A DNA stretch of 64,000 bases from Streptomyces sp. LHD-70. Its GTDB lineage: Bacteria > Actinomycetota > Actinomycetes > Streptomycetales > Streptomycetaceae. Positions 50,976-59,617 of the stretch are shown here, one piece after another. Every line of letters starts with the position of its first letter. Position 1 is the stretch's first letter. The stretch is taken from the NCBI RefSeq assembly GCF_031157275.1, contig NZ_JAVIFW010000013.1:153447-217446 (forward strand), given 5' to 3'. The notes beneath the pieces are model-generated. The model saw only the letters and a list, made by a program, of their open reading frames with translations, made no database searches and was not told the origin of the DNA. Position numbers and translations under genes: made by a program.

Positions 50976-51917
50976 TCAGTTCCGGTTTATTTCGAAGGAA
51001 TCAGGTGACGTGGCGATCACCGCAGCGGCCAGCGGGAACGGCATGCGGAACATTCCCCGCTGTTCGATCGTTCTCGACGCTCCCGACCAGACGTTGGATG
51101 TGCCTCCATCCACTGTTTCGCCCCGGGCTCTTCCCCGCGACCCGGCCTGCCTTGCGGGCTGCGTTACTTGCGTTCCCGTAACACGTACTCGCGTTCCAGC
51201 TGCGCCCGATCTTGCGGTTGCAGCGGTCAGGGCCCGGGCCCCTTCCGCCAGTGACGCACCCGTAGTCATCAGGTCGTCGACCAGGACCACGCGCCGCCCC
51301 GCGAGGAGCCGCTCCGCGCCGGGTGCCACCTCCAGCGCACCGCTCATGTTCGCCATCCGCTGCCGGGAGTTGAGCCCCGACTGGTCCATGACGCGGCGCC
51401 GCTGGAGCAGCACCGAGACGGCCTGGGCCGCGACGCCCGAGCGCCGCAGTTCGCAGGCGGCCGCGCGGGCGACGCGCCGCACCGAGTCATGTCCTCGAGC
51501 GGCGACCGCTCGCCTGGCCGACGGCATGGGCACCAGCAGCAGCGGACTCTCCAGTTCGTACGCATCACCCCCATCGTCTTCTCCGTGTCCCCCGTTCTCG
51601 TCGCCCCACACGCCGTCCCCGCCGGCCCGAAGCCCCGTACGCACCGCGCCCGCGAGCGCCACGCCCAGGGCCTGGGCGAGCGCCAGTGCGCCCCGCTCTT
51701 TGTGCGCGAGCAGCACCGAGCGCACCCCGTCCGCGTACGGCGCAGCCGCGTACACAGCCGGCAGCCCGGCCGGCTCGCGGTGGGGACGCGCGCGGCGCGG
51801 CTCTCTGCCGTACAGCGCCGCCCGGCAGGTCTCGCACAGCAGCGTGCGGGGCAGCTCACAGCCCGCGCAGTCGGCAGGCAGCACCAGGTCGGCGAGGTCC
51901 CGCCACCAACCCCGCAT
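50976..51917 (-). CDS. ComF-like phosphoribosyltransferase family protein
   Basis: A 313-residue protein. CAGCELPRTLLCETC (near 15-30) is a four-cysteine zinc site, followed by a type I phosphoribosyltransferase domain whose PRPP loop is VVLVDDLMTTGASLAEGA. In ComF relatives the domain supports DNA uptake; in Streptomyces the role is not known. The last 80 residues after the domain are unlike the family and Arg/Ser/Thr-rich. ATG 51917 (MRGWWRDLADLVLP) is chosen by homology; further upstream in-frame codons run into a promoter-like gap. Confidence 0.83.
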   Translation of the reverse strand: MRGWWRDLADLVLPADCAGCELPRTLLCETCRAALYGREPRRARPHREPAGLPAVYAAAPYADGVRSVLLAHKERGALALAQALGVALAGAVRTGLRAGGDGVWGDENGGHGEDDGGDAYELESPLLLVPMPSARRAVAARGHDSVRRVARAAACELRRSGVAAQAVSVLLQRRRVMDQSGLNSRQRMANMSGALEVAPGAERLLAGRRVVLVDDLMTTGASLAEGARALTAATARSGAAGTRVRVTGTQVTQPARQAGSRGRARGETVDGGTSNVWSGASRTIEQRGMFRMPFPLAAAVIATSPDSFEINRN

Positions 51918-51957
51918 GCCCCTCACTGTGCCAAGGCGCACGACTCCCTGCCACCCC

Positions 51958-51966
51958 TGTGGATAA
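51958..51966 (-). promoter_or_regulatory. Perfect TTATCCACA DnaA-box sequence
   Basis: On the minus strand TTATCCACAGG lies 41 nt before the ComF-like start, matching the site at 42636 in sequence, orientation and distance. Confidence 0.4.
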
Positions 51967-52096
51967 CTCTCGGGAGAGGGTGGGCAGGGCGCGGCGAGAG
52001 GGCCGTAAGGCACGCCAAATCACCCTGTGGCAACGGAGTTTGACGGCAGGTCATCTCAGCGTGGTGCATACCGGCGGGCGGCTCGCGCCGGTCACC

Positions 52097-52201
52097 ACTG
52101 GCGAGGCTCCCGGCCGCAGCTACTGAGATTCGTGGTCGCAACTGGCGAGGCTCCCGGCCGCAGCTACTGAGGCTCGTGGTCACAACCACTGAGGCTCGTG
52201 G
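52097..52201. repeat. 44-bp tandem repeat, 2.3 copies
   Basis: Copies at 52097-52140 and 52141-52184 begin ACTGGCGAGGCTCCCGGCCG and differ at a few positions near their 3' ends. A partial copy (ACTGAGGCTCGTGG) ends at 52201. They lie between the lpqB stop and the ComF-like gene's start. No spacer structure is present, so it is not a CRISPR. Confidence 0.8.
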
Positions 52202-52216
52202 CCGGGATATCCCGAA

Positions 52217-54055
52217 CTATCCCGGATAGACCGGAGACGTCCCGTCCTTGACCACCGGCCGCCAGTTCGCCCCCGGAGGCAACCGGACGATCCCGTCCTC
52301 CTCCGAGCGCGCCACCATCGGCAGTCGCTCGTCCTCCGAAGCCGCAATGTCCGTCACGCCGGTGAGCGCAGGCAGCGCCGAGTCCTGCAGGACCGATCCG
52401 TCGCTCTGCACGTACTGCAGCTGCTGCACCCCGCCGGCCTCCTTGCCGACCACCACGAGGCGGCTGCCACCGGCCCAGGACATCGCCGTGACCTCCTCCA
52501 TCTGCGGTGCCCCGGGGCGCAGTTCGACGACCGACACCTCGGGGTCCTCCGACGTTCCCTGGCGTTCCACACGGCCGATCTTCAGCTCGGTTTTGCCGTC
52601 CTGCTCGACGATCAGCGCGACCCGCACCCCGTCCGCCGACACCCGCACGGCGTTGATCCGGGCGTCGTCAAGCCCGACGACCTTGACCTCCACCGGCTCG
52701 CCGCCGCCCTGCGCCAGCCACAGCAGCCGCTGATCGCGCGGATCCCGGTCGGCGACCCAGAGATCGCCGCGGCCGTCCCAACTCGGCTTGGTCAGGCGGT
52801 CCTTCTCCTGCTTGGCCTGGCTGCGGATCTCCGTCTTCTCCAGCCGCTCGTCGGACAGCAGGGACCCGACGTACAGCGAACGGCCGTCGTTCGACACCCC
52901 CGCCGCGCGGTCCTCCGCACGCGACACCGCGGCCGAGCGCAGCTGCCGATCCCCGTTGCCGAGCGGGCCAGGAACCGGCTCCACCTCGTCACCGTTCTTC
53001 GGCATCCGCACCAGGCGGTGCTTCTCGTCGATGAAGTACTGGTAATCCGCGCCGCTCAGCGAACGGTTCGGCGCGCTGGCCTCGGCCTGGTCGGCGTCAA
53101 GGGCGCACAGCTTCGAACCGTTCTCGCGCTGCAGCTCCACCTGTTCGATGCCCGCAGGCGTCAAGTCCCTGAGGGTGAAGAAGAGTTGGGCAGCCATCTT
53201 CGCGCAGCGGTCCGGCTTCACGGCGTTGGCCCGCTCGTTCAGCGGGATCTTCAGATGGTTCTGGTCGTCGGGCGCCAGCGACTTGGTGCCCTTCGCCAGC
53301 GCGATACCCGGCGAGAAGCGGGAAGAGACCACGTTGTCCAGCCAGTTGGTCGGGCCGTCGAGCAGCGAACGCACCGCCTCCGTCACCGGGTCTATCCGCT
53401 TACGGATGTACACCGGATCGGCGACCATCGCCGGCGTCGATGGCGCCTCCCCGCCGTCCGGCGAGGACGACGACGCGTAGAAGTACTTGCTGACCGGCAG
53501 ATACAGGCGCTCGAAGTCGGACTGCGCGAGCACCACACCGTTCGGCGGCACGTCGATCCGCCACTGGTCACCGTCCTGCCGGACGAGATGCACCAGCGAC
53601 GAGTACTTCCCCTGCTCGGAGCGGTACGCGTGCTCGTCGTCGACCGTCGCGATCATCCGGCCCGTCAACGCGTACAGGTATCCGCCGCCGTCAGGGTCCG
53701 TCCGCGTACGCGTCGAGTCCGCGTTGGGCCCGTCGGCCAGGACCGTGGTGGACCTCTCCGGCTCCCAGCGGTCCGACGCCTCCTCGGTCAGATACTTGCG
53801 CGCCGTCGAGAACTCCGGATCGTCGCTGGTCAGCGCCTCGAGGAAGCCCTCGACGATCTCCGAAGGGCTCGCGTCCTTCTGCGGCGGCACAGCGAAGACC
53901 TGCACCTGCGGCTCCTGCGGGGAAGCGTCCACATGCTCCACGCCGCCGCTGTCCGGCATGGAGGCACACCCGGCGAGCACGACCGCCGAGCACACCAGGA
54001 CCACCGCGGTACGCGAGGAACGGAAGAGGCCGGACCGTCCACGATCAGCGCCCAC
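52217..54055 (-). CDS. lpqB: MtrAB-associated lipoprotein LpqB
   Basis: A 612-residue lipoprotein. The signal sequence RTAVVLVCSAVVLAGC ends with lipobox LAGC at Cys30. A GerMN-like region follows (DPVTEAVRSLLDGPTNWL near 270), then a beta-propeller half. In actinobacteria LpqB binds or modulates the MtrB sensor at the outer face of the membrane. The GTG at 54055 is chosen: AGGAG lies 7 nt upstream, and it overlaps the mtrB stop by 11 nt. A GTG two codons upstream is too close to the ribosome site. Confidence 0.93.
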   Translation of the reverse strand: MGADRGRSGLFRSSRTAVVLVCSAVVLAGCASMPDSGGVEHVDASPQEPQVQVFAVPPQKDASPSEIVEGFLEALTSDDPEFSTARKYLTEEASDRWEPERSTTVLADGPNADSTRTRTDPDGGGYLYALTGRMIATVDDEHAYRSEQGKYSSLVHLVRQDGDQWRIDVPPNGVVLAQSDFERLYLPVSKYFYASSSSPDGGEAPSTPAMVADPVYIRKRIDPVTEAVRSLLDGPTNWLDNVVSSRFSPGIALAKGTKSLAPDDQNHLKIPLNERANAVKPDRCAKMAAQLFFTLRDLTPAGIEQVELQRENGSKLCALDADQAEASAPNRSLSGADYQYFIDEKHRLVRMPKNGDEVEPVPGPLGNGDRQLRSAAVSRAEDRAAGVSNDGRSLYVGSLLSDERLEKTEIRSQAKQEKDRLTKPSWDGRGDLWVADRDPRDQRLLWLAQGGGEPVEVKVVGLDDARINAVRVSADGVRVALIVEQDGKTELKIGRVERQGTSEDPEVSVVELRPGAPQMEEVTAMSWAGGSRLVVVGKEAGGVQQLQYVQSDGSVLQDSALPALTGVTDIAASEDERLPMVARSEEDGIVRLPPGANWRPVVKDGTSPVYPG

Positions 54056-56354
54056 GCGCACTCTCCTCTTCCGCCGGCGCCTGTGCGGCCTGCGCTCCTG
54101 GCTGTGCCTCAACTTGCTTTTGTCTGCTGCTGGTTGGTGCGGGTACGGAGGTTGATTCGGTTGCCGGGCCGGTCGCGGCTTCTGCTGTCGGTTCGGTCGC
54201 AGCTTCCGCTCTCGGTTCGGTCGCAACTATGGCTGGCGGCTCGGTGGCCGCCTCGGTTGCCGGTTCGGCGGACGGCCCAGTGACGGCTTCCATCGCCGGT
54301 TCGGCGGACGGCCCAGTGACTGCGTCGGTCGCCGGTTCCGCAGCACGCTGGGAAGCCGGTCCGCCGATGGCACTCCCGCCCCTCGCCCACTCCGGCGACC
54401 CCACCTGCCGCGGCACCACACGCGCACCACTGCCCGGCAACGCCGTCGGATCGGCGCTCGGCGAGGTCACGCGCAGCGACGACGCGGTCGGCGGTACGGC
54501 CACGGGCCCGCGCTCGGTCACCGGCTGCGCCGGCACCGTCGCCTGCTTGCCCTGCGCACCGCCCGCCAGGCCCGCTCCGTGCAGCCCGCGGTTACGACGG
54601 GAGTCCTCCGGCTCCAACGGTATCGGCGAGCCCCGCAGCGCCTCGTCCGCCGTGCGCGGCAGCGTCAGACGGAACTGCGAACCGCCTCCCGGCTCGCCCC
54701 AGGCCTGCAGCCAGCCACCGTGCAGCCGCGCGTCCTCGAGCGCGATCGACAGGCCGAGGCCGGTCCCCCCGGTCGTACGCGCGCGTGCCGGGTCGGCGCG
54801 CCAGAACCGGTTGAAGACCCGTGTCGCCTCCCCCGGCTTGAGGCCCACTCCGTAATCACGCACCGCGACCGCCACCGCACCTCCGGCAGCGCCCAGCCGT
54901 ACGATCACGTCCTTGCCGTCGCCGTGCTCCACCGCGTTCACGACCAGGTTGCGCAGGACCCGCTCCACGCGGCGCGCATCCGCCTCCGCCACGACCGGCT
55001 GCTCGTCACCGACGACGCGGATCCGGCCGCCCTTCGCCTCGGCCAGCGGCTCGGCTCCGCCGACCACTCTGCGTACGACGTCCCGCAGGTCGGTCGGCTC
55101 CGCCTCCAGCGCCGCAGCGCCCGCGTCGAACCGGCTGATCTCCAACAGATCCGCGAGCAGCGACTCGAACCGGTCCAACTGATCCGCCAACAGCTCGGCC
55201 GACCGCGCCGTCACCGGATCGAAGTCCACCCTCGCCTCATGGATGACATCGGCCGCCATCCGTACCGTCGTCAACGGCGTACGCAGCTCGTGCGAAACGT
55301 CCGACACGAACCGGCGCTGCATCCGCGAAAGGTCCTCCAGCTGCTGAATCTTCAGCTGCAGGTTCTGCGCCATCTTGTTGAAGGCCTCACCGAGCCGTGC
55401 GATGTCGTCCTCGCCGGTGACCTTCATCCGCTCCTGCAACCGCCCGGCGGAGAGCCGCTCCGCGATCCCGGCCGCCATCCGCACCGGCGTGACGACCTGG
55501 CGCACGACAAGCCAGGCGATCGCCCCGAGCAGCACCACCACGAACAGCCCAGCTGTGGCCAAGGTGCCCTTGACCAGGCTCAACGACTTCTCCTCCTGCG
55601 TCAGCGGGAAGAGGTAGTACAGCTGGTACGGATCGTTGTTGATGTCCGTCATCCGCTTGCCGATCACCAGCCCGGCGACCGGATCGGGCCCCGATTCCGT
55701 GTACACGATCCGAGAGAAGCTCTGATACGCGCCGTCGCCTCGGTCGACCTGCGTGCGCAGCTCGTTCGGGACGCTTTTCAGCCCTTCGACATAGCCCGAG
55801 GCCCGTGGCGCACGCCCCGGCCCGGCGTCGCTGCCCGCCGCCAACGCGACCACGTGGAAGGCACTCTGGCCACCACTCGACAGCTGGGTGACCATGTCGG
55901 AACGCCACAGGCCGGCATTCTGCTTCCCCTGATCGCCGTTCGCGGCGCCACCGCTACCAGCGCCCACCCTGTTCGCGGCGTTCTCCTGAGCGACCTTGAA
56001 CCCACCGGTGGCCTGGATCTGTGCCGCCTTCTCCTTGGCGTCGAGCAGGCCGTTGCGCACCTGCCCGATGACGACGAAGCCGAGCAGCAGCACCACGCCG
56101 AGCGACATGACCAGCGTGGCCGCGACCACCCGCAGCTGGATGTTGCGCCGCCACAGCCGCATCACCGGCAGCAGCGGCCGCCGCACCCAACGCGTGAACA
56201 GCCGCAGCACCGGGCTGCCCTGCACACCGTCCTGCAGCACCAGCCCGCCGTCGATCAGCCGCCCGAACCGGGAGGTGCGCCCCGACGGGCTCACCGGCCG
56301 CCCCTGGCGGTTCCCCGGCTCCCCGGGCGCCGAGGCAGCACTGTCCCGGGACAC
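54045..56354 (-). CDS. mtrB: Sensor histidine kinase MtrB with long repetitive C-tail
   Basis: A 769-residue kinase with TM1 at about 76-97, an extracytoplasmic sensor region, TM2 at 263-285, HAMP at 286-338, dimerisation domain with H355 (FVSDVSHELRTP), and ATP-binding motifs LRNLVVNAVEHG, RDYGVGL and GGTGLGLSIA. It phosphorylates MtrA and controls development and cell-wall functions. After the kinase core (570) come 200 Pro/Ala/Glu/Thr-rich residues including degenerate units of GPSAEPAT type (667-733). The GTG at 56354 is chosen, one base after the mtrA stop; a GTG at 56387 would overlap mtrA. Confidence 0.95.
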   Translation of the reverse strand: MSRDSAASAPGEPGNRQGRPVSPSGRTSRFGRLIDGGLVLQDGVQGSPVLRLFTRWVRRPLLPVMRLWRRNIQLRVVAATLVMSLGVVLLLGFVVIGQVRNGLLDAKEKAAQIQATGGFKVAQENAANRVGAGSGGAANGDQGKQNAGLWRSDMVTQLSSGGQSAFHVVALAAGSDAGPGRAPRASGYVEGLKSVPNELRTQVDRGDGAYQSFSRIVYTESGPDPVAGLVIGKRMTDINNDPYQLYYLFPLTQEEKSLSLVKGTLATAGLFVVVLLGAIAWLVVRQVVTPVRMAAGIAERLSAGRLQERMKVTGEDDIARLGEAFNKMAQNLQLKIQQLEDLSRMQRRFVSDVSHELRTPLTTVRMAADVIHEARVDFDPVTARSAELLADQLDRFESLLADLLEISRFDAGAAALEAEPTDLRDVVRRVVGGAEPLAEAKGGRIRVVGDEQPVVAEADARRVERVLRNLVVNAVEHGDGKDVIVRLGAAGGAVAVAVRDYGVGLKPGEATRVFNRFWRADPARARTTGGTGLGLSIALEDARLHGGWLQAWGEPGGGSQFRLTLPRTADEALRGSPIPLEPEDSRRNRGLHGAGLAGGAQGKQATVPAQPVTERGPVAVPPTASSLRVTSPSADPTALPGSGARVVPRQVGSPEWARGGSAIGGPASQRAAEPATDAVTGPSAEPAMEAVTGPSAEPATEAATEPPAIVATEPRAEAATEPTAEAATGPATESTSVPAPTSSRQKQVEAQPGAQAAQAPAEEESARGR

Positions 56355-56355
56355 G

Positions 56356-57045
56356 TCAGCTCGGCCCGGCCTTGTAACCGACGCCACGGACGGTCACCAC
56401 GATCTCCGGGCGCTCAGGGTCCTTCTCGACCTTGGAACGCAGCCGCTGCACATGCACATTGACCAGCCGCGTGTCCGCCGCGTGCCGGTATCCCCACACC
56501 TGCTCCAGGAGCACCTCACGCGTGAACACCTGCCACGGCTTACGGGCCAGCGCCACCAGCAGGTCGAACTCCAGCGGCGTCAGCGCGATCGACTGACCGT
56601 CCCGCTTCACGGAGTGACCGGCCACGTCGATGACCAGGTCACCGATGGCCAGCTGCTCCGGAGCCGGCTCCTCCGATCTCCGTAGCCGTGCCCGGATCCG
56701 GGCCACCAGCTCCTTCGGCTTGAACGGCTTCACGATGTAGTCGTCGGCGCCCGACTCGAGGCCCACCACCACATCCACGGTGTCGCTCTTGGCCGTGAGC
56801 ATCACGATCGGCACCCCGGACTCCGCCCTGATCAGGCGGCACACCTCGATGCCGTCCCGACCGGGCAGCATCAGATCGAGCAGCACCAGATCTGGCTTGG
56901 TCTCACGGAAGGCAGCCAGCGCCTTGTCGCCATCTGCTACGAACGACGGCTCAAAACCCTCACCACGAAGCACAATGCCGAGCATCTCGGCCAGTGCGGT
57001 GTCGTCGTCGACGACAAGGACTCGTCCCTTCATGACTGACATCAT
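56356..57045 (-). CDS. mtrA: Response regulator MtrA
   Basis: A 229-residue OmpR-type regulator. The receiver has VVDDD near the start, phosphoacceptor D57 in LVLLDLMLPG and the lysine in VKPFKPKE. The C-terminal winged helix is FTREVLLEQVWGYRHAAD followed by RLVNVHVQRLRSKVE. In Streptomyces MtrA acts on developmental and antibiotic genes. The MMSVMKGRV start at 57045 lies 4 nt after the mtnA stop; the ATGs at 57042 and 57033 are alternatives. An RTMAY-type direct repeat lies 14 nt upstream. Confidence 0.97.
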   Translation of the reverse strand: MMSVMKGRVLVVDDDTALAEMLGIVLRGEGFEPSFVADGDKALAAFRETKPDLVLLDLMLPGRDGIEVCRLIRAESGVPIVMLTAKSDTVDVVVGLESGADDYIVKPFKPKELVARIRARLRRSEEPAPEQLAIGDLVIDVAGHSVKRDGQSIALTPLEFDLLVALARKPWQVFTREVLLEQVWGYRHAADTRLVNVHVQRLRSKVEKDPERPEIVVTVRGVGYKAGPS

Positions 57046-57049
57046 CCCA

Positions 57050-58195
57050 TTAGCTAATCGTTACCTGGCGTGACCTGGCACACAGCTCCACGAGCCCGTC
57101 GGTGGTCACCGGCGAGACGGCCCCGTACTCGGTGACGATCGCCGTCACCAGCTCCGGCGGGGTCACATCGAACGCCGGGTTGTACGCCTGCGTCCCCGCA
57201 GGCGCCACAGACCGGCTTTCCGAAACCCCGCCAACCCCCGGCACCTGCGGTGCCATGAACTCCGTCACTTCCTGTCCCGCCCGCTGCTCGACCTCGATGG
57301 AGGCGCCGTCGGGCGTATCCGGATCCACCGTCGTCACCGGCGCCACCACGAGGAACGGCACATGGTGGTAACGGGCGAGCACGGCGAGCGGATAGCTCCC
57401 CACCTTGTTCGCCACCGAACCATCGGCCGCGATCCGGTCCGCTCCGATCACCACCGCGTCCACCTCCCCAGCAGCGAACAGCGAACCCGCCGCGTTGTCC
57501 ACCAGCAAGGTGTACGGCATCCCATGCCGCGCCGCCTCGTACGCCGTGAGCCGGGCACCCTGCAGCAACGGCCGCGTCTCGTCCACCCACAGCCGGCGCA
57601 GCCGCCCCGCCCGGTGCGCGGCGAGCGCCACCGCCAGCGCCGTGCCCTCGCCCCCTGACACCAGCGCCCCGGTGTTGCAGTGCGTCAGCAGCCGGTGTCC
57701 GCTTCCGGGCAGCAGCTCGTCGAGGAGAGCCAGACCGTGCTTGGCCATCCGCCGGCTCGCCTCGGCGTCCTCGGCGTGCAGTGCCTTGGCCTCGGCCAAC
57801 GCCGCGGCAGCAGCCTCGGCCTGCCCGGCCCCGCCCGCGACCGCGGCCCGGTACGCGGCCTGCGCCCGGCGCACCCCACGCCCCAGGTTGACCGCCGTGG
57901 GCCGCGCGGTGGCGATCGCCTCCGCCGCCTCGTCCACGTCCTCTCCTCGTACGGCGGCGAGCGCGACCCCGTACGCCCCCGTGATCCCCAGCAACGGAGC
58001 TCCCCGAACGGCCAGCGACCGGATCGCCCGCACCAGCGTCGGCACGTCCTGGCAAGCCAGCTCGACCTCCTCGGCCGGCAGCCGCGTCTGGTCGAGGAGG
58101 ACCACCACGGGGTCTTCATGTGGTTCGCCCCAACGGATCGAAGGCGTCCGTATCCGCCCGCCGCCCTCGTGGGATTGCGCGTACTGATCAGCCAT
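57050..58195 (-). CDS. mtnA: S-methyl-5-thioribose-1-phosphate isomerase
   Basis: A 381-residue isomerase of the methionine salvage pathway, converting the aldose form to methylthioribulose-1-phosphate. The catalytic Cys lies in LLTHCNTGALVSGGEG and the catalytic Asp in VVIGADRIAADGSVANKVG, with VRGAPLLGITGAYG near the N-terminus. Start ATG 58195. A Pro/Val/Ser-rich insert near 330-345 is a local feature. Its TAA stop lies 4 nt from the mtrA start, and a perfect ATTAGCTAAT palindrome spans the stop. Confidence 0.94.
   Translation of the reverse strand: MADQYAQSHEGGGRIRTPSIRWGEPHEDPVVVLLDQTRLPAEEVELACQDVPTLVRAIRSLAVRGAPLLGITGAYGVALAAVRGEDVDEAAEAIATARPTAVNLGRGVRRAQAAYRAAVAGGAGQAEAAAAALAEAKALHAEDAEASRRMAKHGLALLDELLPGSGHRLLTHCNTGALVSGGEGTALAVALAAHRAGRLRRLWVDETRPLLQGARLTAYEAARHGMPYTLLVDNAAGSLFAAGEVDAVVIGADRIAADGSVANKVGSYPLAVLARYHHVPFLVVAPVTTVDPDTPDGASIEVEQRAGQEVTEFMAPQVPGVGGVSESRSVAPAGTQAYNPAFDVTPPELVTAIVTEYGAVSPVTTDGLVELCARSRQVTIS
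57059..57074 (-). promoter_or_regulatory. Candidate MtrA-binding site
   Basis: On the minus strand GTCAC-GCCAG-GTAACG fits RTMAY-N5-RTMAYR exactly, the direct repeat reported for Streptomyces MtrA. It is inside the 3' end of mtnA, 14 nt before the mtrA start, so it could support autoregulation. Confidence 0.5.
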
Positions 58196-58335
58196 CCGCC
58201 CAGTCTGCCCTTTCCCTGTCGGACAATTGAAGGTACGCAGCTCATCCAGCACCCCGTCCCCGAACGAGCACACCGTGGCACGATGGCAGCCAACCTGCCG
58301 CCGCAACCGCGGTCGTGCACCGTGAAGGAGCGACG

Positions 58336-59613
58336 ATGAATGACACTCCGGGCTGGGCCTCGCCCGGATCTGCCCCCTCCGACGGACCGGACGGGGAGAC
58401 GCCCCGCCCCACCGAGCCGACCGCCCCGCAGGACGGTCCGGCCTCGAAGTGGTCCAAGGAACAGCCGCCACCCGCCCAGTGGTCCGCCCCGGGAGCCCCC
58501 GGCCAGACACCTCAGCCTCCGGGCCAGGGCGGCCACGGCGGCTGGGGCGGTGGCCCTGGCGTGCCCCCTGGCCAGCCCCGCGGCGGCTGGGGCGGCGGAG
58601 GCTGGGGCACGCCGCCCGCCGCGGCGAAGCCCGGTGTCATCCCGCTCCGTCCTCTCGGGGTCGGGGAGATCCTCGACGGCGCGGTCTCGACGATGCGCAC
58701 CTACTGGCGCACAGTGCTCGGCATCTCCCTCGCTGTAGCCATGGTCACGGAGATCATCGTCGTCCTGTTGCAGGGCCTGGTCCTGAACACCCAGACCACC
58801 ACCGACGCCCTCAGCGACCCGAGCGCCACGGTCGAGGAACTGACCACCGCCCTGTTCCAGACCCTGCTCGACTCCGGCGTCATCCTCCTGGTGTCGCTGC
58901 TCGGCAGCTTCGTGGTCACAGCGCTGCTCACCATGGTCACCAGCCGCGCCGTCCTCGGTAAGCCGGTGACGACCGCCGAGGCCTGGCGCGACGCACGCCC
59001 TCAGCTCCCGCGCCTCCTGGGGCTCACTTTCCTGCTGCCGCTCCTGGCCGCTGCCCTCGTCACGGTGGGCGCTCTGCCCGGCATGCTCGTCGCCATCGCG
59101 GGCGCATCCGCGGCCGGCACCTCGCTTGCCTTCCTCGGCGGTCTTGGCGGACTGATCGTCGCCATCTGGCTGATGGTCCGGTTCTCCCTCTCCTCGCCCG
59201 CGCTGATGCTCGAGAAGCAGACCGTACGTAAGGCCCTCGGGCGCTCCGCGAAGCTCGTCCAGGGCTCGTGGTGGCGGGTCTTCGGCATCCAACTCCTCGC
59301 CGCGATCCTCGTGAACATCGTGGTGTCGATCATCCTGATCCCGTTCACCGCCGTGGCCGTCGCCCTCAGCGGCGATGGAGTCAGCGGCTTCCTCAACAGC
59401 GGCGTCGGAAACGTCGGTTGGACGTTCCTGATCATCACGGGCATCGGCTCCGTCATCGGCTCCATGCTCGCCTTCCCCATCACGGCAGGCGTCACGGTGC
59501 TGCTCTACATAGACCTGCGGATCCGCCGCGAGGCACTCGACCTGGAACTGGCCCGCGCCGCCGGCATCCAGGATTACGGCCCCCACACCCCCGGCGCCAC
59601 ATCGGGGAGTTGA
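58336..59613 (+). CDS. Glycerophosphodiesterase-membrane-domain-like protein
   Basis: A 425-residue membrane protein. Residues 1-105 are Pro/Gly/Trp-rich and cytoplasmic; IPLRPLGVGEILDGAVSTMR begins the conserved part, followed by six hydrophobic helices (TVLGISLAVAMVTEIIVVLL, VILLVSLLGSFVVTALL and others). The pattern matches actinobacterial proteins with the membrane domain seen in some glycerophosphoryl diester phosphodiesterases; no catalytic domain is present. ATG 58336 follows GAAGGAG. It heads a five-gene operon reading toward the rRNA operon. Confidence 0.82.
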   Translation: MNDTPGWASPGSAPSDGPDGETPRPTEPTAPQDGPASKWSKEQPPPAQWSAPGAPGQTPQPPGQGGHGGWGGGPGVPPGQPRGGWGGGGWGTPPAAAKPGVIPLRPLGVGEILDGAVSTMRTYWRTVLGISLAVAMVTEIIVVLLQGLVLNTQTTTDALSDPSATVEELTTALFQTLLDSGVILLVSLLGSFVVTALLTMVTSRAVLGKPVTTAEAWRDARPQLPRLLGLTFLLPLLAAALVTVGALPGMLVAIAGASAAGTSLAFLGGLGGLIVAIWLMVRFSLSSPALMLEKQTVRKALGRSAKLVQGSWWRVFGIQLLAAILVNIVVSIILIPFTAVAVALSGDGVSGFLNSGVGNVGWTFLIITGIGSVIGSMLAFPITAGVTVLLYIDLRIRREALDLELARAAGIQDYGPHTPGATSGS

Positions 59614-59617
59614 TGCG

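Noticed and set aside
42636..51966. Replication origin
   Set aside because: Only two DnaA boxes 9 kb apart, with no dnaA, dnaN or box cluster nearby.
52097..52201. CRISPR array
   Set aside because: The 44-bp copies are directly adjacent with no spacers, and no cas genes are present.
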